NCBI RefSeq assembly: GCF_042788235.1
Contig: NZ_JBHZOL010000066.1
Coordinates: forward strand, 62,001 to 126,000
Length of the DNA: 64,000 nucleotides
Direction of reading: 5' to 3'
From: Sphaerothrix epifaneia
GTDB lineage: Bacteria; Cyanobacteriota; Cyanobacteriia; Phormidesmidales; Phormidesmidaceae
Shown here: in pieces, positions 61,109-64,000 of the stretch
Position numbering within the stretch: the first letter of the stretch is position 1
Layout: each line of letters starts with the position of its first letter
Notes under the pieces: model-generated
Told to the model about the DNA's origin: nothing
The model's input: the letters and a program-made list of their open reading frames with translations, nothing else
The model's database searches: none
Made by a program: the position numbers and the translations under genes

Positions 61109-62350
61109 CTAATTGAGTGCTTCGATTTCCGGCAAACCAGATACCGGAATCCAAGCAATCCGGCTAATCTGCCGCGATCGCGCTAAGTCTCGAATGACTT
61201 CAGGCGCAGTCGGTTCAGCCAAGTGAACTTCTACTCGCACCAAATTGGTTGCCGCTCGGATCTTTTGGGCATGGGCAAAGGCGGCGGCGGCGGCTTGAGG
61301 GGCTGTTGGCACCACCAGCCAGTCAGCCGCAGGTAATTCTTGGGGCAATTGACGCCGAGCCGCAAGTACCTGCTGTAGCGCTTCGATATTGAGCGAAAAC
61401 CCAATTCCCGGATAAGAACGCTTTTCCGGATGAAAGACGCCCAACAGGTTGTCGTAACGCCCCCCCTGGCCAATTACTTGACGGCCTAATTCAGTATCGC
61501 CAACAACTTCAAAGACAATGCCTGTGTAATAATCAAACGGCTTTAGCAAGCTCAGGTCTAGCACCAAAGAAGGAATAGCCGCCGCCTTACCTTCAGCCGT
61601 CTGAGCCGTTTCTTGCAAAACGGCTATCAGCGACTTCAGCGCCATCACCGTTTCTTGCTGCTCGGCAGTTAAGGATAGCTGCGAAACAGCTTGCAGTACA
61701 TCCTCTGGTTTGCCGCGCAGGTCTAATAAAAACAGGGCGCGCTGCCGTAGTTCTGCACTCAAGGGCAAAGTTTCAATGGCAACCCGATCAAGTTGGGCGA
61801 TCGCCTGCCGCACTTGCTGCCGCACACTGGCCGGAAAAGGCATGAGCATAGACTGCGTTAAGCCAGCATCTCCTAACACAACATGCCAAGCATGGAGATT
61901 CAAGCTACTGAGGCAGTCTGCCAACAACAGCAAAACTTCTGCATCTGCCAGATTACCCCCGGTTCCCAGCAGTTCTACGCCAGCTTGATAATATTCTTGC
62001 TGGCCGCCATGACTGCCTTTGTCTGCGTGACGAAAAACATTGGCGTTGTAGTAGAGCCGCTGCGGATGCGTCATATCGGCCATCCGCGTTACCGCCGCTC
62101 GTGCGATCGAAGCCGTTAGCTCAGGTCGTAACCCCAGCGGCTCTGAATGGGGACTTTGCAGCTCAATCACCGTTGATTGATTAATCGCGCCACCCGCCAT
62201 CAAAGTGCTGAGATGTTCAACCGTCGAAGTGATAATACGGTGATACCCCCAGCGCTGAAAAACCTGATCTAGTTGCTGCTCAATACTGAGCTTTTGAATC
62301 ACGTCTAGCGGTAGAAGATCCCGCGCCCCAGAGGGGGTTTGATAAACCAT
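61109..62350 (-). CDS. hisZ: ATP phosphoribosyltransferase regulatory subunit HisZ
   Basis: Histidine-biosynthesis protein of 413 residues, a paralogue of histidyl-tRNA synthetase that cannot load tRNA. It pairs with a short HisG to make the first pathway enzyme and the histidine feedback site. Visible segments are MVYQTPSGARDLLPLDV, GLRPELTASIARA and the substrate-site run FRHADKGSHGGQQEYYQAGV. Its start codon overlaps the stop of the DnaJ gene (TAATG), so they are translated together. hisG is not in the window. Confidence 0.93.
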   Translation of the reverse strand: MVYQTPSGARDLLPLDVIQKLSIEQQLDQVFQRWGYHRIITSTVEHLSTLMAGGAINQSTVIELQSPHSEPLGLRPELTASIARAAVTRMADMTHPQRLYYNANVFRHADKGSHGGQQEYYQAGVELLGTGGNLADAEVLLLLADCLSSLNLHAWHVVLGDAGLTQSMLMPFPASVRQQVRQAIAQLDRVAIETLPLSAELRQRALFLLDLRGKPEDVLQAVSQLSLTAEQQETVMALKSLIAVLQETAQTAEGKAAAIPSLVLDLSLLKPFDYYTGIVFEVVGDTELGRQVIGQGGRYDNLLGVFHPEKRSYPGIGFSLNIEALQQVLAARRQLPQELPAADWLVVPTAPQAAAAAFAHAQKIRAATNLVRVEVHLAEPTAPEVIRDLARSRQISRIAWIPVSGLPEIEALN

Positions 62351-63306
62351 TAGTTTTTCTTTCCACCAAACAATCCAAAGAGTCCACCGCGCGTTTTGCT
62401 AGCAGGTTGCTGGCGCTCACTGCCTTTGCTGCCCTCTTGGCGACCACTGATTGATTTAGGTTCAAGGTTATCTAAGCGCCGCTGCGCACTTTTGCCCAAA
62501 TCGCTCTCAGGACTTAACTCAACTACTTTGGCTAAATGAATTTTAGCCATTTTAGGCTGCCCTTTACGCATATAAACCCCAGCTAGCTGGTGGTGGCAGC
62601 GTGCATTTTTAGGGTGTGACTGTAGGGCTTCGCGCAGTTCCAAAATAGCTCGGTTATAGTCTTGCTTGTCTTCAAATTCTTTGGCGCGGTTGAGGTAACT
62701 CTCAATGACGTTTTGCCGCCGCCGAGGGGTTGTAGGAGTCGCCGGGGTTTGAGTGGATTGGCTCGAAGCAGGCGACTGCGAAGTTGCTGACGCTGCCTGC
62801 GAAGAAGCCTGAGGTCGGGTAGCTGGCTGACCTTCTGCGGCTTTGCGCATCAGGTAAACCAGGTTCAATTCGCTAAGTTGGCCGATTAGCTCAAGCGTTG
62901 CTTCTAAAGTCTCGTATTGTTGTTCTGCTAAAGACTTGAGGCTAGTTGTATAGAGTTGCTCAATGTTGCTGCTGGTCAGCATTTGGCGGGCAGCAGCACC
63001 GTCTACTTGCCAGGTATCAGGTTGCTGTTTGAGCTGCTGACCTTTGAGCTGTAGCACAATGTTGTACTCAGTGAATTCTTTTTCCTGGCTCAGTTTTTCA
63101 TAAGCTGGGTTCACTAGCTTAGAAAGAAATTCGCTAGCCTGTTTCTTCTCAATTTCACTAGCACTGGCAAAGCTATCGGGGTGTAGCTTACGCGCAATTT
63201 TGAGATAGCGCTTACGTACCTGCTTAGCATCTGCATCTACAGGTAGCCCCAAAACGGCATGGTGATCGGTGAAATCTAATTGAAAAAGCCCTTTGTCAAT
63301 CTTCAT
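62350..63306 (-). CDS. J-domain protein with TPR repeats
   Basis: Co-chaperone-like protein of 318 residues. The N-terminal J domain (~12-75) has HPD in RKLHPDSFAS, so it can stimulate Hsp70. A Ser/Gln/Pro-rich linker (~165-195) precedes a TPR-like region (~205-275: YNRAILELREALQSHP, then CHHQLAGVYMRKGQPK). There is no Gly/Phe or zinc-finger region, so it is a class C J protein. A basic C-terminus closes it. It is upstream of hisZ in the same transcript. Confidence 0.9.
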   Translation of the reverse strand: MKIDKGLFQLDFTDHHAVLGLPVDADAKQVRKRYLKIARKLHPDSFASASEIEKKQASEFLSKLVNPAYEKLSQEKEFTEYNIVLQLKGQQLKQQPDTWQVDGAAARQMLTSSNIEQLYTTSLKSLAEQQYETLEATLELIGQLSELNLVYLMRKAAEGQPATRPQASSQAASATSQSPASSQSTQTPATPTTPRRRQNVIESYLNRAKEFEDKQDYNRAILELREALQSHPKNARCHHQLAGVYMRKGQPKMAKIHLAKVVELSPESDLGKSAQRRLDNLEPKSISGRQEGSKGSERQQPASKTRGGLFGLFGGKKN

Positions 63307-63406
63307 AGGCTGTTAGCGATAATCCCTTGGCTGAGTGAGTCCAGCTTAATAATCTCAGTGTATCCTCGGTTCTTCAGTTTGCACCAGACTCTTGTGGGTA
63401 CTTGGT

Positions 63407-64000
63407 TTAGCTGGGTACGGGTGCAAACTGAGAGAGGGGCTTGATCCGGTTGAGTTCCTGACTCATCGAGTCGTGTAAATGACCGTTGGTTGCCAAAATT
63501 CGACCGGAGAAAATATCAAAGGGGCTTTGGTCATAAGCAGTGACTTTTCCGCCCGCTTCTTTGACTAAAACAACCCCAGCGGCTAAATCCCAGGGAGACA
63601 AGCCCCGCTCCCAGTAGCCATCCAAACGCCCACAGGCCACGTAAGCCAAATCTAAAGAGGCAGCACCACCGCGTCGAACCCCCTGGCTCAAATGGGTGAA
63701 GTGGCAAAACTCAGCGTAATTGTTGTCTGCGGTTTCGCGGCGATCGTAGGCAAATCCAGTTACTAACAGACTCCTGGCTAAATCAGTTGTGTCTGAAACG
63801 TGAATGGGTTGGCGATCGCGTGTAGCGCCTAAGCCTTGAGCAGCTCTAAATAACTCTTTGTGAAAAGGATCAAAAATAGCCCCGACTACGGGTTGACCTT
63901 GAAAAAGGAGGCCAACCGATACCGCCGAAAAAGGATACTGATGGGCATAGTTGGTGGTGCCGTCTAGCGGATCAATAGCCCACAGGTAGTCGCTTTCAGC
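63407..64000 (-). CDS. Inositol monophosphatase family protein (5' truncated by window edge)
   Basis: Mg2+-dependent phosphatase of the FIG superfamily. The frame is open to the right edge: from base 64000 it reads AESDYLWAIDPLDGTTNYAH, including the metal-binding motif DPLDGT. The second motif is WERGLSPWDLAAG with the Asp, and GGKVTAYDQSPFD follows near the end. 197 residues are visible; the start is outside. Substrates in cyanobacteria include inositol or sugar phosphates; not determined here. It lies 100 bases upstream of the J-domain gene. Confidence 0.93.
   Translation of the reverse strand, partial: AESDYLWAIDPLDGTTNYAHQYPFSAVSVGLLFQGQPVVGAIFDPFHKELFRAAQGLGATRDRQPIHVSDTTDLARSLLVTGFAYDRRETADNNYAEFCHFTHLSQGVRRGGAASLDLAYVACGRLDGYWERGLSPWDLAAGVVLVKEAGGKVTAYDQSPFDIFSGRILATNGHLHDSMSQELNRIKPLSQFAPVPS

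Overview
This window is cyanobacterial chromosome. HIP1 palindromes (GCGATCGC) occur throughout. It carries genes confined to or typical of oxygenic phototrophs: ntcA with its DUF3084 neighbour, ndhO, a ferrochelatase ending in a chlorophyll a/b-binding (CAB) segment, cyAbrB, DUF3155 and a cytochrome b6f cofactor-assembly protein. An hpsA-hpsB-hpsC pseudopilin cluster points to a filamentous, gliding lineage (Leptolyngbya-like or a relative; inference). Both edges cut genes: pyruvate kinase on the left, an inositol monophosphatase-family protein on the right.

Layout. 0-8.6 kb: pyruvate kinase C-terminus, a 2Fe-2S thioredoxin-like ferredoxin, a 2TM protein, an amidase, a lone tyrosine recombinase, hemH, DUF4126, a Crp/Fnr regulator and a free-standing DALR anticodon-binding protein. 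8.6-18 kb: a promoter plus stem-loop that looks like a small RNA, then fabI, ntcA-DUF3084, a PadR regulator, a complex C assembly protein, DUF3155, a GAF histidine kinase, a large unknown membrane protein and cyAbrB. 18-24.5 kb: a co-oriented run rrf2-cbiB-pyrR-fni-sppA facing a prolyl iminopeptidase, then a 32-residue protein. 24.5-33.3 kb: a surface-polysaccharide/pseudopilin cluster (three pseudopilins, giant HpsA, a GT4 glycosyltransferase), all on the minus strand. 33.6-40 kb: rpmB, two aldo/keto reductases, a manganese catalase, a ZIP-like permease and an aldehyde dehydrogenase. 40.2-45.6 kb: a DUF928 secreted protein downstream of a 1499-residue protein with five TIR-like domains and a membrane CHASE2 sensor. 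45.7-64 kb: a carotenoid isomerase-like oxidoreductase, an RCK-channel-RCK protein, a CDP-alcohol phosphatidyltransferase, malate dehydrogenase, ndhO, pdeM, carB, an Fe3+-type ABC ATPase, a rhodanese-like protein, mutL, a 7Fe-type ferredoxin, hisZ, a DnaJ-TPR protein and the inositol monophosphatase.

Most of the window is housekeeping or core cyanobacterial metabolism. The most unusual locus is the (TIR-linker)x5-CHASE2 protein with its DUF928 partner. It puts sensing outside the membrane and several possible NAD-cleaving or scaffold domains inside. Also notable are a four-copy intergenic repeat of about 90-100 bp (38.3, 47.3, 52.1 and 53.4 kb), a candidate small RNA at 8.7 kb with complementarity to the known Yfr1 core, a channel with an atypical selectivity filter, and two very small candidate proteins (32 and 29 residues). 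I saw no rRNA, tRNA, CRISPR array or complete insertion sequence.
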